48,081 bases of DNA from an uncultured Pseudomonadota bacterium. Lineage in GTDB: Bacteria; Pseudomonadota; Alphaproteobacteria; Rs-D84. Positions 39,118-47,380 of this stretch are shown here, piece after piece (the first letter of the stretch is position 1; each line of letters opens with the position of its first letter). A program made the translations under genes and the position numbers. The notes beneath the pieces were generated by a model that worked only from the letters and a program-made list of their open reading frames with translations, searched no databases and was not told the origin of the DNA. The DNA lies in the NCBI GenBank assembly GCA_902787305.1, contig CADAFS010000007.1:1-48081 (forward strand), in the 5' to 3' direction.

Positions 39118-41193
39118 CTATGCCAATGCGCCGACGGACATTGTGATACGGCGGATACCACTGCTGATAGATTTTTCCTTGTTTATTTTTGCACGCAAAA
39201 TTTCGCCGGTGTGATTTACATGCGTTCCGCCACACAGTTCGCATGACACATCGCCCGCGGTTATCACGCGCACGACATCGTCATACTTTTCGCCAAACAG
39301 TGCCATCGCCCCGCGCTTTTTTGCCGCATCAATTGGCATTTCTTCGTGTGAAACCGGCATGTCGGCTGCAATCCATTTGTTCACCAAATCTTCAACCGCG
39401 GTTTTTTCTTCCGCCGTCATCGCGCGTCCAAACGAAAAGTCAAATCGCACAGAATCCGGCGCAACCCGTGACCCACGTTGTTCCACGTCGGTATTAAGGA
39501 CTTGTCGCAACGCCGCCTGTAACAGGTGTGTTGCGGTATGCGCACGCGCCGTCTGCGCCCGAATATCCGCGTTTATGACCGTTGTCACCGTGTCACCCAC
39601 AGAAATTTTTCCAACGACCGTTCCACGGTGCAAAACAACATTGTTTGCGCGTGCGGCATCCGTCACATCCAAAACGACATTGTCGCCAATTTTTAATTTA
39701 CCGCTGTCGCCAACCTGGCCACCTTGGGTGCCATAGAAATTTGTTTTATCCAATGCAACCTCTACCACATCACCATCGGTTGCGGTGTCCACAAAATCTT
39801 CCCCGCGCAGTATCGCCAAAACGCGCGATTGCATATTCGCCACGGGCGCATACTTTGTCGTGTCATCCGTCGCCGTCACATCGCCACGCGATTCCCAGAG
39901 CAATTTTGTTCCGCGTGTGTCGGCGCGACTGCGTTCTTTTTGCGCCGCCATTTCGGATTCAAACCCGGCGACATCAACATCGATTCCCTTTTCACGCAAA
40001 ATCATTTGCGTTAAATCAAGTGGGAATCCATATGTATCAAATAACTTAAACGCGACCGCCCCCGGCAATGTTTTCCCGGAAAGTTTCGGCAATTCATTGT
40101 CCAACAACTTCATACCATTATTCAACATATCGGCAAAGGCGTTTTCTTCGTTCGTTATAATTTCAACAACATGCGCCCGGTTTTTGGCGAGTTCCGGATA
40201 TGCACCACCCATCTGTTCAACCAACGCTGGATAAAGTTTTGATAGTAGCGCCCCCGAATGCCCAAGTAATTGCCCATGCCGCATCGCACGACGCAAGATA
40301 CGGCGAATCACATAACCACGGTCGGTGTTTGATGGTATAACCCCATCGGCAATTGCAAAACCAACCGAACGCAAATGGTCGGTAATAACCTTGAAACTGG
40401 TTTTGTTTTCATTTGTTTCGGCAACGCCGGTCACATCACTTACCGCACGTTTAAGGTTCCGGAATAAATCGGTGTCATAGTTATCAAATTTCCCCTGAAG
40501 CATTGCCGCCCATCGTTCCAGTCCCGCACCCGTATCAACATTTTGCTTTGGCAATTTTGTTAAATTCCCATTTGCATCACGGTCGTATTGCATAAAAACA
40601 TCGTTCCAAATTTCAACAAAACGCCCGCCGTCTTCGTCCGGTGTCCCGGGCAATCCACCCGGAATATCCGCCCCAAAGTCATAGAAAATTTCGCTGCACG
40701 GACCGCACGGACCGGTATCGCCCGCCGACCACCAGTTATCTTTATCCAAACGGATTGCGTCTTTGCCCGCGACTTTTTTCCAAATTTCCGTTGCTTCGTC
40801 ATCGGAAATATGTGTCGTCACAACAAGGCGCGCCGGGTCAATCCCAATAACACGCGTTAGTAAATCCCAAGACATTTCGATTGCACCCTGTTTGAAATAA
40901 TCGCCAAACGACCAATTCCCCATCATTTCAAAGAAAGTATGATGCCGACCGTCAAAACCAACATCTTCTAAATCATTATGCTTGCCACCCGCGCGAATGC
41001 ATTTTTGCACATCTGCAACACGTGGCGCCGGTGCGGGTTCGATGCCCTGTAAAATACCTTTCCACGGAACCATGCCCGCCACGGTAAAAAGCAATGTTGG
41101 GTCATTCGGTATAAGCGACGCAGACGGTACAATTTTATGCCCGTGCGATTCAAAATAATCCAAGAAAACTTTTCTAATTTCATCGTATGTCAT
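39118..41193 (-). CDS. alaS: Alanyl-tRNA synthetase lacking the C-terminal C-Ala domain
   Basis: AlaRS charges tRNA-Ala. This 691-residue copy has the class II catalytic domain (MTYDEIRKVFLDYFESHGH ... GRHHTFFEMMGNWSFGDYFK) and the central tRNA-recognition helices. The editing domain has its zinc ligands HTATH (about 549) and CELCGGTH (about 648). It stops shortly after the editing domain, while most bacterial AlaRS proteins are about 870 residues with an oligomerisation/C-Ala (DHHA1-like) domain. The 100 bases beyond the stop are repeat DNA, with no coding remnant visible. It should still charge and edit, with altered tRNA binding. Confidence 0.94.
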   Translation of the reverse strand: MTYDEIRKVFLDYFESHGHKIVPSASLIPNDPTLLFTVAGMVPWKGILQGIEPAPAPRVADVQKCIRAGGKHNDLEDVGFDGRHHTFFEMMGNWSFGDYFKQGAIEMSWDLLTRVIGIDPARLVVTTHISDDEATEIWKKVAGKDAIRLDKDNWWSAGDTGPCGPCSEIFYDFGADIPGGLPGTPDEDGGRFVEIWNDVFMQYDRDANGNLTKLPKQNVDTGAGLERWAAMLQGKFDNYDTDLFRNLKRAVSDVTGVAETNENKTSFKVITDHLRSVGFAIADGVIPSNTDRGYVIRRILRRAMRHGQLLGHSGALLSKLYPALVEQMGGAYPELAKNRAHVVEIITNEENAFADMLNNGMKLLDNELPKLSGKTLPGAVAFKLFDTYGFPLDLTQMILREKGIDVDVAGFESEMAAQKERSRADTRGTKLLWESRGDVTATDDTTKYAPVANMQSRVLAILRGEDFVDTATDGDVVEVALDKTNFYGTQGGQVGDSGKLKIGDNVVLDVTDAARANNVVLHRGTVVGKISVGDTVTTVINADIRAQTARAHTATHLLQAALRQVLNTDVEQRGSRVAPDSVRFDFSFGRAMTAEEKTAVEDLVNKWIAADMPVSHEEMPIDAAKKRGAMALFGEKYDDVVRVITAGDVSCELCGGTHVNHTGEILRAKINKEKSISSGIRRITMSVGALA

Positions 41194-41221
41194 GGCAATT
41201 TTCCTTTTTTATTATGGCAAG

Positions 41222-41249
41222 ATTATAGAACATTATTGCGCATCCGCAA
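41222..41249 (-). promoter_or_regulatory. Promoter of alaS
   Basis: On the minus strand TTGCGG (41249-41244), 16-bp spacer, TATAAT (41227-41222). An AAGGAAA site precedes the ATG. Confidence 0.75.
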
Positions 41250-41339
41250 CCATATTTTGCGCGATTGTATAAATACCCTGAATTTTCTTGTTTTTTGTAT
41301 ATTTTATGTTAGTATCCGGCTAACAAAGAGGTGTTGATT

Positions 41340-42266
41340 ATGTCCACGGAGTTAACAAAAGACGGAATGAGAGAAATGGTGGAAAACCTTTTGAGGGGGC
41401 TTCCGTTTATGACAAAAGAATACAAAATAAAAGTAGAGAAATTAAAACAACAAATACTGCCGGCCCCAAACGAAGAATCGGCAAATTTACAACCATTAGG
41501 TACGCACAAAGTTTTTTCAAGTGTGTTAAACGATGTGAAATTGAATATACCGGTCATGTTGGTGGGACCCGCGGGTTGCGGAAAATCAACATTGCTGGAC
41601 CAAGTCGCGAAAAAATTAAATTTACAACATTATCCAATGTCTGTAAATGGTCAAACAGCCGAATATCATATCATTGGATATAAAAATGCAAATGGCGATT
41701 ATATTGGAACGGCTTTCCGTGATGCGTATGAAAAAGGCGGATTATTTTCATTTGAAGAAATTGACGCGGGAAATCCAAATGTTTTGACCGTTATCAATAA
41801 TGCGCTTAGTCAGGATTTTTATTTGTTTCCTGATAAACTTGTTCAAAAAAACAGAGATTTCAGATTATGTGCTTCGGCGAACACATATGGATACGGTGCA
41901 ACCCGACAATACGTTGGACGCAATCCCTTGGATGCCGCAACATTGGATAGGTTCGGTATGACTTATGTAGATTATGACGAAGAATTAGAAAAACAAATTG
42001 GCCCAGTACCAGAATGGACATTTTTTGTTCAGGCTTTGCGGCATACAGTGTCAGATTGGGATAATTCCATACCACCAATTGTAATAAGTACCCGTGCGGT
42101 CGTCTTAGGGGGGCGTGATGTGCAATCAGGAACAAATTGGGACAATGCTTTGCACAAATTTGTTTGGCGCGGTGTTGCTTTAAAACCAGAGGTTATCGAT
42201 GCCATGAAAAGAAACGCGTTCGAATCCTTTATTAAAACATATTTTGAATATGCACGGGCAAAATGA
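41340..42266 (+). CDS. AAA+ ATPase, CobS/MoxR-like
   Basis: This 308-residue protein starts at the ATG 41340 with AAAGAGG upstream. It has Walker A GPAGCGKSTLL (from about 76), Walker B LFSFEEIDA (about 135-143) and a sensor 1 region ASANTYGYG. An arginine-finger stretch, LDAATLDRFGMTYVDYD, follows. This is the pattern of CobS-like and MoxR-like ATPases, which remodel partner proteins, often together with a VWA-domain partner, and which also occur in phage genomes. It overlaps the next gene by 4 bases (ATGA), so the two probably act together. Confidence 0.85.
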   Translation: MSTELTKDGMREMVENLLRGLPFMTKEYKIKVEKLKQQILPAPNEESANLQPLGTHKVFSSVLNDVKLNIPVMLVGPAGCGKSTLLDQVAKKLNLQHYPMSVNGQTAEYHIIGYKNANGDYIGTAFRDAYEKGGLFSFEEIDAGNPNVLTVINNALSQDFYLFPDKLVQKNRDFRLCASANTYGYGATRQYVGRNPLDAATLDRFGMTYVDYDEELEKQIGPVPEWTFFVQALRHTVSDWDNSIPPIVISTRAVVLGGRDVQSGTNWDNALHKFVWRGVALKPEVIDAMKRNAFESFIKTYFEYARAK

Positions 42267-43177
42267 ATATGAAGGTATTTGAAAGGTATTTTTTGTGGGA
42301 TGATTTTTTAGAATATGTTGATTGGCAACCATCAAATTCCCAAGAAGCTAGCCACGGAGCGGAGTTTTCACCGCATGGTTTACCTGTCACTTTTGATTTA
42401 GAATACAAAAAACAACGCTGGTATGGAACATTTTCGTTTGAAGAAGCGATGCTTATGGGCCGTAATGGATGGCCAGAAATGGCGAAAGAAGTGAAAGACG
42501 TGGTTGTAAATCCTTGGGATACCATTATTGATATTCGTCCATGGAATCCGATACATTCAATTGCGGGTTCCGGCATAGATATAAACGGTTATATCGTTGG
42601 TGTCCCAGAATGTATGTTTCGACAAAACGATTCCGTTACCAAAGCCGTGAATATTGTTATAAATGTTGGGCATGCATACCGCATTAGGCCGTCCGAGATT
42701 GTGAGAAACGGCAAACAGATAGTTGATATAGTAAATGCATTTGAAATAAATAATATACATACACGGCTTGTTGTTATGGTGGCGGTATCAGACGATTACA
42801 AGGATGTATTCCGAACTTTTGTTGTTTGTAAAGACCTTTATGATAGTTTTGATTTAAAAAGGGTTATGTTCGCGGTTGCACACCCCAGTTTTTTACGCAG
42901 ATTATGGTTTTCTATGGCGGAACGTGAACCGATGGAAATTCGTAATAAATTTGGTTTTTTATTTGATTGTGGCTATGGGGAATGTGTACATGATTTTGAA
43001 TATAAAGATGATAAAAATATATTGTATTTTGTTGTAACAAAAGGAAATAAAAATTCAATAATAAAAAACCAAATGTCCGATATTGCAAAATCGTATCGTT
43101 TTTCATATTCCGAATTTAGCCAAAATTTACAAGACCTGACACAACGGCGTTTTATAAAAATAGATAAATCATATTAG
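42263..43177 (+). CDS. Partner of the AAA+ ATPase, possibly phage-type DUF7192-like
   Basis: This 304-residue protein has no signal peptide. The N-terminal block WYGTFSFEEAMLMGRNGWPE and then GYIVGVPECMF resemble, from memory, a phage-associated family annotated DUF7192. The C-terminal half (VNIVINVGHAYRIRPSEIVRNG, RLVVMVAVSDDYKDVF) has the strand-helix rhythm of a VWA-like fold such as CobT, but no clear MIDAS motif is visible. Its ATG lies in the stop of the ATPase gene, so the stoichiometry is likely coupled. The function of the pair is unknown. Confidence 0.6.
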   Translation: MNMKVFERYFLWDDFLEYVDWQPSNSQEASHGAEFSPHGLPVTFDLEYKKQRWYGTFSFEEAMLMGRNGWPEMAKEVKDVVVNPWDTIIDIRPWNPIHSIAGSGIDINGYIVGVPECMFRQNDSVTKAVNIVINVGHAYRIRPSEIVRNGKQIVDIVNAFEINNIHTRLVVMVAVSDDYKDVFRTFVVCKDLYDSFDLKRVMFAVAHPSFLRRLWFSMAEREPMEIRNKFGFLFDCGYGECVHDFEYKDDKNILYFVVTKGNKNSIIKNQMSDIAKSYRFSYSEFSQNLQDLTQRRFIKIDKSY

Positions 43178-43221
43178 GTATCATTTTTTATGTTACAAGA
43201 ATGATGGCAAATATATAAATA

Positions 43222-44013
43222 CTATATTTGCGCCGCGGCGCGTTCAAACATTTCGGTAAATTTTTTAATAACATTATTGTTGAAAGTCCGCGCGGATGTT
43301 GCCGGCACCATACGCAGACCGTATTTATGTGTTGCCCGCCCAAGTTTTATTGAAACATAATTTGTTTGATTCATATAGATTGCGGACATTTCCGGATATC
43401 GCACGCGCATAAAGGTTTTTAACCCCACCCACATGATTGCCCCCACCGGCACGCGATATTTGAAACCGTGTTCGATTTTTTTTATTTCCGGTAATATCGT
43501 GCGCATAAAATGTGCGAATTCAATTGCCACATCCCGCCGAACAAGTGTCCCCGTGATATCAAAATGTGCACCCGTCTTGCCATATTCCGAACCGGCCGTC
43601 CATTTTGGGCTAATTTTAAATATGTCCGTTATGTTATCCGAAATTGTTGTTGCGTTTTGAACAATTGCAAAGGTTGATTCCGAAACATTTGGCACAGTCG
43701 CATCAATCAGTGCATCATCGTCATCAACAAACAAAATCCAATTGCCCGGAATCTTTTCATTATCAATATATTCCAAAGTTGCAATTCGTGATTCAAATTC
43801 GCCAAGATTATTTTTTTCGTTTATAATATGCAACGCGCCACGCCATCCGGTCCCGCGCACAAAATCACGCGAAAGTTCGGTGCCCGGATTGTCATTATGT
43901 ATAACCAGTGTCGCATCGCGCGCGCACCGCCGCACCGCCGGTATGGAAAGGCGCAACGCATCAATATCGTATGTGGTTATCGCGATAACAAGGTCTGATT
44001 TCCGTGCAAACAT
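43222..44013 (-). CDS. Glycosyltransferase family 2-like protein
   Basis: This 263-residue soluble protein opens SDLVIAITTYDIDALRLSIP, a typical GT-A start. Its metal-binding motif is ILFVDDDDALID (DxD-type, about residues 92-103). The acceptor part toward the C-terminus is less typical (GAIMWVGLKTFMRVRYPEMS). It probably transfers a sugar from a nucleotide donor in the cytoplasm, perhaps for surface glycans, but donor and acceptor are unknown. It is a single-gene unit between convergent and divergent neighbours. Confidence 0.75.
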   Translation of the reverse strand: MFARKSDLVIAITTYDIDALRLSIPAVRRCARDATLVIHNDNPGTELSRDFVRGTGWRGALHIINEKNNLGEFESRIATLEYIDNEKIPGNWILFVDDDDALIDATVPNVSESTFAIVQNATTISDNITDIFKISPKWTAGSEYGKTGAHFDITGTLVRRDVAIEFAHFMRTILPEIKKIEHGFKYRVPVGAIMWVGLKTFMRVRYPEMSAIYMNQTNYVSIKLGRATHKYGLRMVPATSARTFNNNVIKKFTEMFERAAAQI

Positions 44014-44042
44014 AATTAAATCTTAAATAAAACTTTCAAAAA

Positions 44043-44072
44043 TTGCAATTGGTTAGTTTTTTGTGGTATAAT
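44043..44072 (+). promoter_or_regulatory. Promoter of the 44097 gene
   Basis: TTGCAA (44043-44048), 18-bp spacer, TATAAT (44067-44072). An AAAGGAAA site precedes the ATG at 44097. Confidence 0.75.
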
Positions 44073-44096
44073 ATAACAACAAAGGAAAAATCCCAC

Positions 44097-44576
44097 ATGA
44101 AAAAGTCAATGATTTCGGTAATAACTTTTTTGACCATCATTGTTTTGATGGCGGCGTTTGATTTTTCACTGGGGCCCGATACGGTGATAAATGTTCCGGC
44201 GGATATGCGTGGAAAGGCTTTATTTATATGTCCCGCCGAAAGCAGTTTATGGGACGCACTTGCCGCCGGATTCGGACATTTTTATAAATATATAACAATC
44301 GGATTTTTCTTTGCGGCGATTATATTGGTGTTTGTTTGGGGGTGGGCGCTGTATCAAAATTTATTAAAAGATTCATTTAAAAAAGATGATTTTTCCAAAC
44401 CGTGGGGATTTACCAAGTTGCTTTTTTGGGCGGGCGTCATAATGATTCTTGTGTTTAATACGCCAAACAAATATCGCACGGTTAGTGTCACAAATCGCCC
44501 AGGAAACTGGGTTTTATGTGAAAATTCATCGGATGGTGCAATCGCAGTAAACAGCGACCTTGTCCATGCAAGATAA
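44097..44576 (+). CDS. Small polytopic membrane protein of unknown function
   Basis: This 159-residue protein starts at 44097 (MKKSMISVITFLTIIVLMAA). It has three hydrophobic segments: about 5-24, 63-84 and 104-122. The loop after the first carries CPAESSLWDALAAGFGHF. The C-terminal part (about 123-159) is hydrophilic with one cysteine. It could be a component of an envelope machine, but I recognise no family. It has its own promoter. Confidence 0.65.
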   Translation: MKKSMISVITFLTIIVLMAAFDFSLGPDTVINVPADMRGKALFICPAESSLWDALAAGFGHFYKYITIGFFFAAIILVFVWGWALYQNLLKDSFKKDDFSKPWGFTKLLFWAGVIMILVFNTPNKYRTVSVTNRPGNWVLCENSSDGAIAVNSDLVHAR

Positions 44577-44605
44577 TAAAAAATCGGGCTTTTTATAAAT
44601 ACATC

Positions 44606-44634
44606 TTGACTTACACCGCGGAATTCTTTACGAT
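44606..44634 (+). promoter_or_regulatory. Promoter of hup
   Basis: TTGACT (44606-44611), 17-bp spacer, TACGAT (44629-44634). The predicted start near 44641 leaves a 140-base leader. Confidence 0.75.
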
Positions 44635-44640
44635 TCGGTC

Positions 44641-44780
44641 AGGCGTTTCGGGCAATGCCCTTGAAAATTGCTTGGTTGCGTTTTGATGTTTTTTGTAATC
44701 GGCGCAAATACAATGATTTTCATGGGCATTGCCAACGAAGCGTTGGACACCTTAAATAAATTTATGAAAGGAGAAAACAA
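44641..44780 (+). promoter_or_regulatory. Long structured 5' leader of hup
   Basis: GGCAATGCCC-T-TGAAAAT (44651-44668) pairs with ATTTTCA-T-GGGCATTGCC (44716-44733), a 17-bp helix with one mismatch closing a 47-base internal domain. A second hairpin CCAACG-AAG-CGTTGG (44732-44746) follows, and then AAAGGAG before the ATG. This may control HU translation or mRNA stability; RNase III could cut the long helix. Confidence 0.6.
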
Positions 44781-45053
44781 ATGAACAAACAACAATTAAT
44801 CGAAGCAATGGCAAACGAAGTTGACATCACCAAAGCAACCGCGGCGGCATGTCTTGATGCGTTTATCAACACTGTCACAAAAGTTCTGAAAAAGAAAGGT
44901 GACGTTCGCTTGGTCGGTTTTGGAACATTCACAACCGCAAAGCGCAAGGCCACAACCGGCCGCAACCCACAAACGGGTGCCGCTATTAAAATTCCGGCCT
45001 CTACTCAGCCGAAATTTAAACCTGGCAAGGCTTTGAAAGATGCTTTGAATTAA
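44781..45053 (+). CDS. hup: DNA-binding protein HU
   Basis: HU is the abundant nucleoid protein that bends DNA as a dimer. The 90-residue protein begins MNKQQLIEAMANEVDITKA. It has the dimer core VTKVLKKKGDVRLVGFGTF and the DNA-wrapping arm RKATTGRNPQTGAAIKIPAS with the intercalating proline. It ends with FKPGKALKDALN. Length is exactly that of the family. Its strong promoter, folded leader and terminator make it a highly expressed single-gene unit. Confidence 0.97.
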   Translation: MNKQQLIEAMANEVDITKATAAACLDAFINTVTKVLKKKGDVRLVGFGTFTTAKRKATTGRNPQTGAAIKIPASTQPKFKPGKALKDALN

Positions 45054-45073
45054 ACAATTGTTTGATTTATCGC

Positions 45074-45100
45074 ACACCCCGCAACCGCGGGGTGTTTTTT
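45074..45100 (+). terminator. Terminator of hup
   Basis: Stem ACACCCCGC (45074-45082), loop AACC, stem GCGGGGTGT (45087-45095), then TTTTT. Confidence 0.9.
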
Positions 45101-45119
45101 CATATGCTTACTATTTTTC

Positions 45120-45148
45120 TTGTGTTTGATATAAAAAAACTGTAATAT
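45120..45148 (+). promoter_or_regulatory. Promoter of the RNase J gene
   Basis: TTGTGT (45120-45125), 17-bp spacer, TAATAT (45143-45148). An AAAGGA site lies ahead of the ATG at 45183. Confidence 0.6.
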
Positions 45149-45182
45149 CCCTGCATAAATTTTTAACAAAGGATTTTATAAC

Positions 45183-47006
45183 ATGGTTAAATTGCACGAA
45201 TATGTTGAACCAGATCTTGAATTGGATGCCGATACGGATGAAGATTTATCTGTGCACGTTTCGAACGAAAAATCGGATAAAAAGAAAAAAAATGCGACAT
45301 CGAATTCAACCGATGAAAAGGTTTATTTTATGGCGCTTGGCGGATTGGAACACGTTGGGCAAAATATGTACCTTTACAAATACAAGAATAAATTTATCGT
45401 GGTTGATTGCGGCATGGGTTTTTTAGAGGAAGAAATCGGTGCCGGCGATGTGCAATACTGTGATACAAAATGGCTTGAAAAGCACAAAAAAAATGTCGTT
45501 GCTTTTGTTATTACGCATGGACACGAAGACCATATTGGCGCGTTAAAATACATTTGGCCAAAGTTCCGCAAACCAATTTATTGCACGCGTTTTCCGGCGG
45601 AAATTTTGCGTGAAACTTTTCGTGGCATTGAATTAGATTTTGATCCAAAGCGTGATATTGTTGAATTTGATGCGGCGGGCGCAACATTAAAACTGGACCC
45701 GTTTGAAATCGAAACTTTCCACGTAAGTCATTCTGTGCCAGAGGCGCAAATGTTGATTATCAAAACCGGCGCGGGCAAGATTTTGCATACCGGCGATTGG
45801 ACGTTTAACGATGATAACCCGATTGAACCGGGAACGGATTATGCGCGCCTGCGTGAAATTGGTTCGGATCCAAAACTTATTGCGTGCGCGTGCGATTCGA
45901 CCTCTGTGTCGCGTCAAAATCCGCAAACAACGGAAATTCAGGTTCGCGACACATTGACACAAATTATGCGCGATGCACCGGGGCGTGTGATTGTGACCGG
46001 ATATTCACGCAGTATTGCGCGATTAAAAATGTTTGCAGAGGCCGCACGTGCCACCGGGCGCATGGCCGCGATTAAGGAACGCAGTAATCCAAACCCCGTG
46101 CCATACGTTGGGTTGCCTGAATTCCGTGAAATGGGAATTGAATTCAAATACCTAAATGAAAATGATATTTTTCAGTTTTCAGAAATCAAAGATTTGCCGG
46201 CGGAAAAACAGGCGATATTTTTGACCGGGTCCCAGGGCGAAAAATATGCGATGTTAACCCGTCTTTGCCGGGGCCAGGTAAAAGAAATGAAACTTATGCC
46301 GACCGACACGGTGGTGTTTAGTGCGATTATTATCCCCGGCCGCGAACAAGATGTTTCGTTCCTTTATAACAAACTTGCGAAAATGGGAATTCACACGCAC
46401 ACGATTTATGACACCGACCATGTGCATGCCAGTGGCCACGCCGGCCGGCCGGAACTTGAACGATTCTATGATATGGTCCACCCCCAGGTTTCAATCCCGA
46501 TGCACGGCGATTATATAAATGAAATGCTGAACGGGAAAATGGCGATGGAACGTGGCGGCGCAAAGCATATGATGTTGGTGCGAAATGGCGAAATGATTGC
46601 ACTGGGCGATGGTGCGGAACCATACGTTTGCGAAACAATCGAAACCGGTTATGTGGTGATGGAGGGTGAAACCGAACGCAGCGCCAATGACCCAGTGTAC
46701 AAAAACCGCAAGAAAATCGCATCGAACGGCGCGATATTCGTGACATTGCCGGTGGATAAACGCGGTTACCTTAAAGGTACGCCGGATGTTTCCAGTGCGG
46801 GTATTTTCGAATCTGACACGACCGGGTTTATGAAACGTCAAATTCAAATCGAAATTACCAAGGCGATTGACGAATTATCAAAGGCCGAACGCAAGTCCCA
46901 GGATAATTTAACCCGTGCGGTTCAAACAGCGGCGAACAAGGTTGTACGCGCATCACTGGGGGCGGATAAAAAACCACAATACAGTGTGCACTTTGTGCAG
47001 AAATAG
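45183..47006 (+). CDS. rnj: Ribonuclease J
   Basis: RNase J is a metallo-beta-lactamase/beta-CASP enzyme with 5'-3' exonuclease and endonuclease activity in rRNA maturation and mRNA turnover. This 607-residue copy has an extra acidic and lysine-rich N-terminal tail of about 45 residues. It then shows LGGLEHVGQNMYLYKY, the metal site THGHEDHIGAL (about 111-121), VSHSVPEAQ and HTGDWTFND. The beta-CASP blocks include HASGHAGRPELERF and IPMHGDY, and a C-terminal domain follows. It is typical of Alphaproteobacteria. A palindromic repeat follows the stop at once. Confidence 0.95.
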   Translation: MVKLHEYVEPDLELDADTDEDLSVHVSNEKSDKKKKNATSNSTDEKVYFMALGGLEHVGQNMYLYKYKNKFIVVDCGMGFLEEEIGAGDVQYCDTKWLEKHKKNVVAFVITHGHEDHIGALKYIWPKFRKPIYCTRFPAEILRETFRGIELDFDPKRDIVEFDAAGATLKLDPFEIETFHVSHSVPEAQMLIIKTGAGKILHTGDWTFNDDNPIEPGTDYARLREIGSDPKLIACACDSTSVSRQNPQTTEIQVRDTLTQIMRDAPGRVIVTGYSRSIARLKMFAEAARATGRMAAIKERSNPNPVPYVGLPEFREMGIEFKYLNENDIFQFSEIKDLPAEKQAIFLTGSQGEKYAMLTRLCRGQVKEMKLMPTDTVVFSAIIIPGREQDVSFLYNKLAKMGIHTHTIYDTDHVHASGHAGRPELERFYDMVHPQVSIPMHGDYINEMLNGKMAMERGGAKHMMLVRNGEMIALGDGAEPYVCETIETGYVVMEGETERSANDPVYKNRKKIASNGAIFVTLPVDKRGYLKGTPDVSSAGIFESDTTGFMKRQIQIEITKAIDELSKAERKSQDNLTRAVQTAANKVVRASLGADKKPQYSVHFVQK

Positions 47007-47011
47007 TGGAT

Positions 47012-47135
47012 ATCCGTCTTCGTCCGTCACCGCGAAGCGGCGCCGTGACTACGCCGAGACTGCGCCAGGGCTTTGCCCTGGCTTGGTGTTAGTACGGGCA
47101 CGTCTGGTCGCGACGGAGCGGTAGCGAAGACGGAT
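47012..47135. repeat. 124-bp palindromic element after RNase J
   Basis: ATCCGTCTTCG (47012-47022) and CGAAGACGGAT (47125-47135) are perfect 11-bp inverted ends. Inside lie further palindromes, including CGCCAGGGC...GCCCTGGC, shared in reverse orientation with about 26062-26098. The gap 47007-47355 holds no gene. Confidence 0.7.
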
Positions 47136-47212
47136 GCGCCGGTTTTGTTATTTTGCAAGCATCAAAAATGCACGATTTTTGGGGTGCTTTTTTGGGGTGG
47201 TGGATTTTACGC

Positions 47213-47237
47213 AAACCCGCGGAATTCGCGGGTTTTT
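47213..47237 (+). terminator. Intrinsic terminator downstream of RNase J
   Basis: Stem AAACCCGCG (47213-47221), loop GAATT, stem CGCGGGTTT (47227-47235), further T. A weaker GCAC/GTGC hairpin with six T lies just upstream at about 47171-47194. Confidence 0.8.
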
Positions 47238-47245
47238 GGTGGTAA

Positions 47246-47380
47246 AAAGTGTATAAAAAAAACCAAGGTTTTTAGTCAACACTTTTTTTCAAAAAATCAA
47301 AATTTTTATTTTCTGTAAAATCAATGACTTACGAATTTTGGTTTTTTAGCCCAAAGTGTATAAAAAAAACCTTGGTTTTT
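47246..47380 (+). repeat. Direct repeats with AAAACC-palindromes before the right-end surface gene
   Basis: AAAGTGTATAAAAAAAACC occurs at 47246-47264 and 47353-47371. The first continues AAGGTTTTT and the second TTGGTTTTT, so each ends in a dyad (AAAACCAAGGTTTT or AAAACCTTGGTTTT). They could be paired operator sites or a repeat. The only start codon option with the long frame (GTG 47356) lies in the second copy. Confidence 0.55.
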
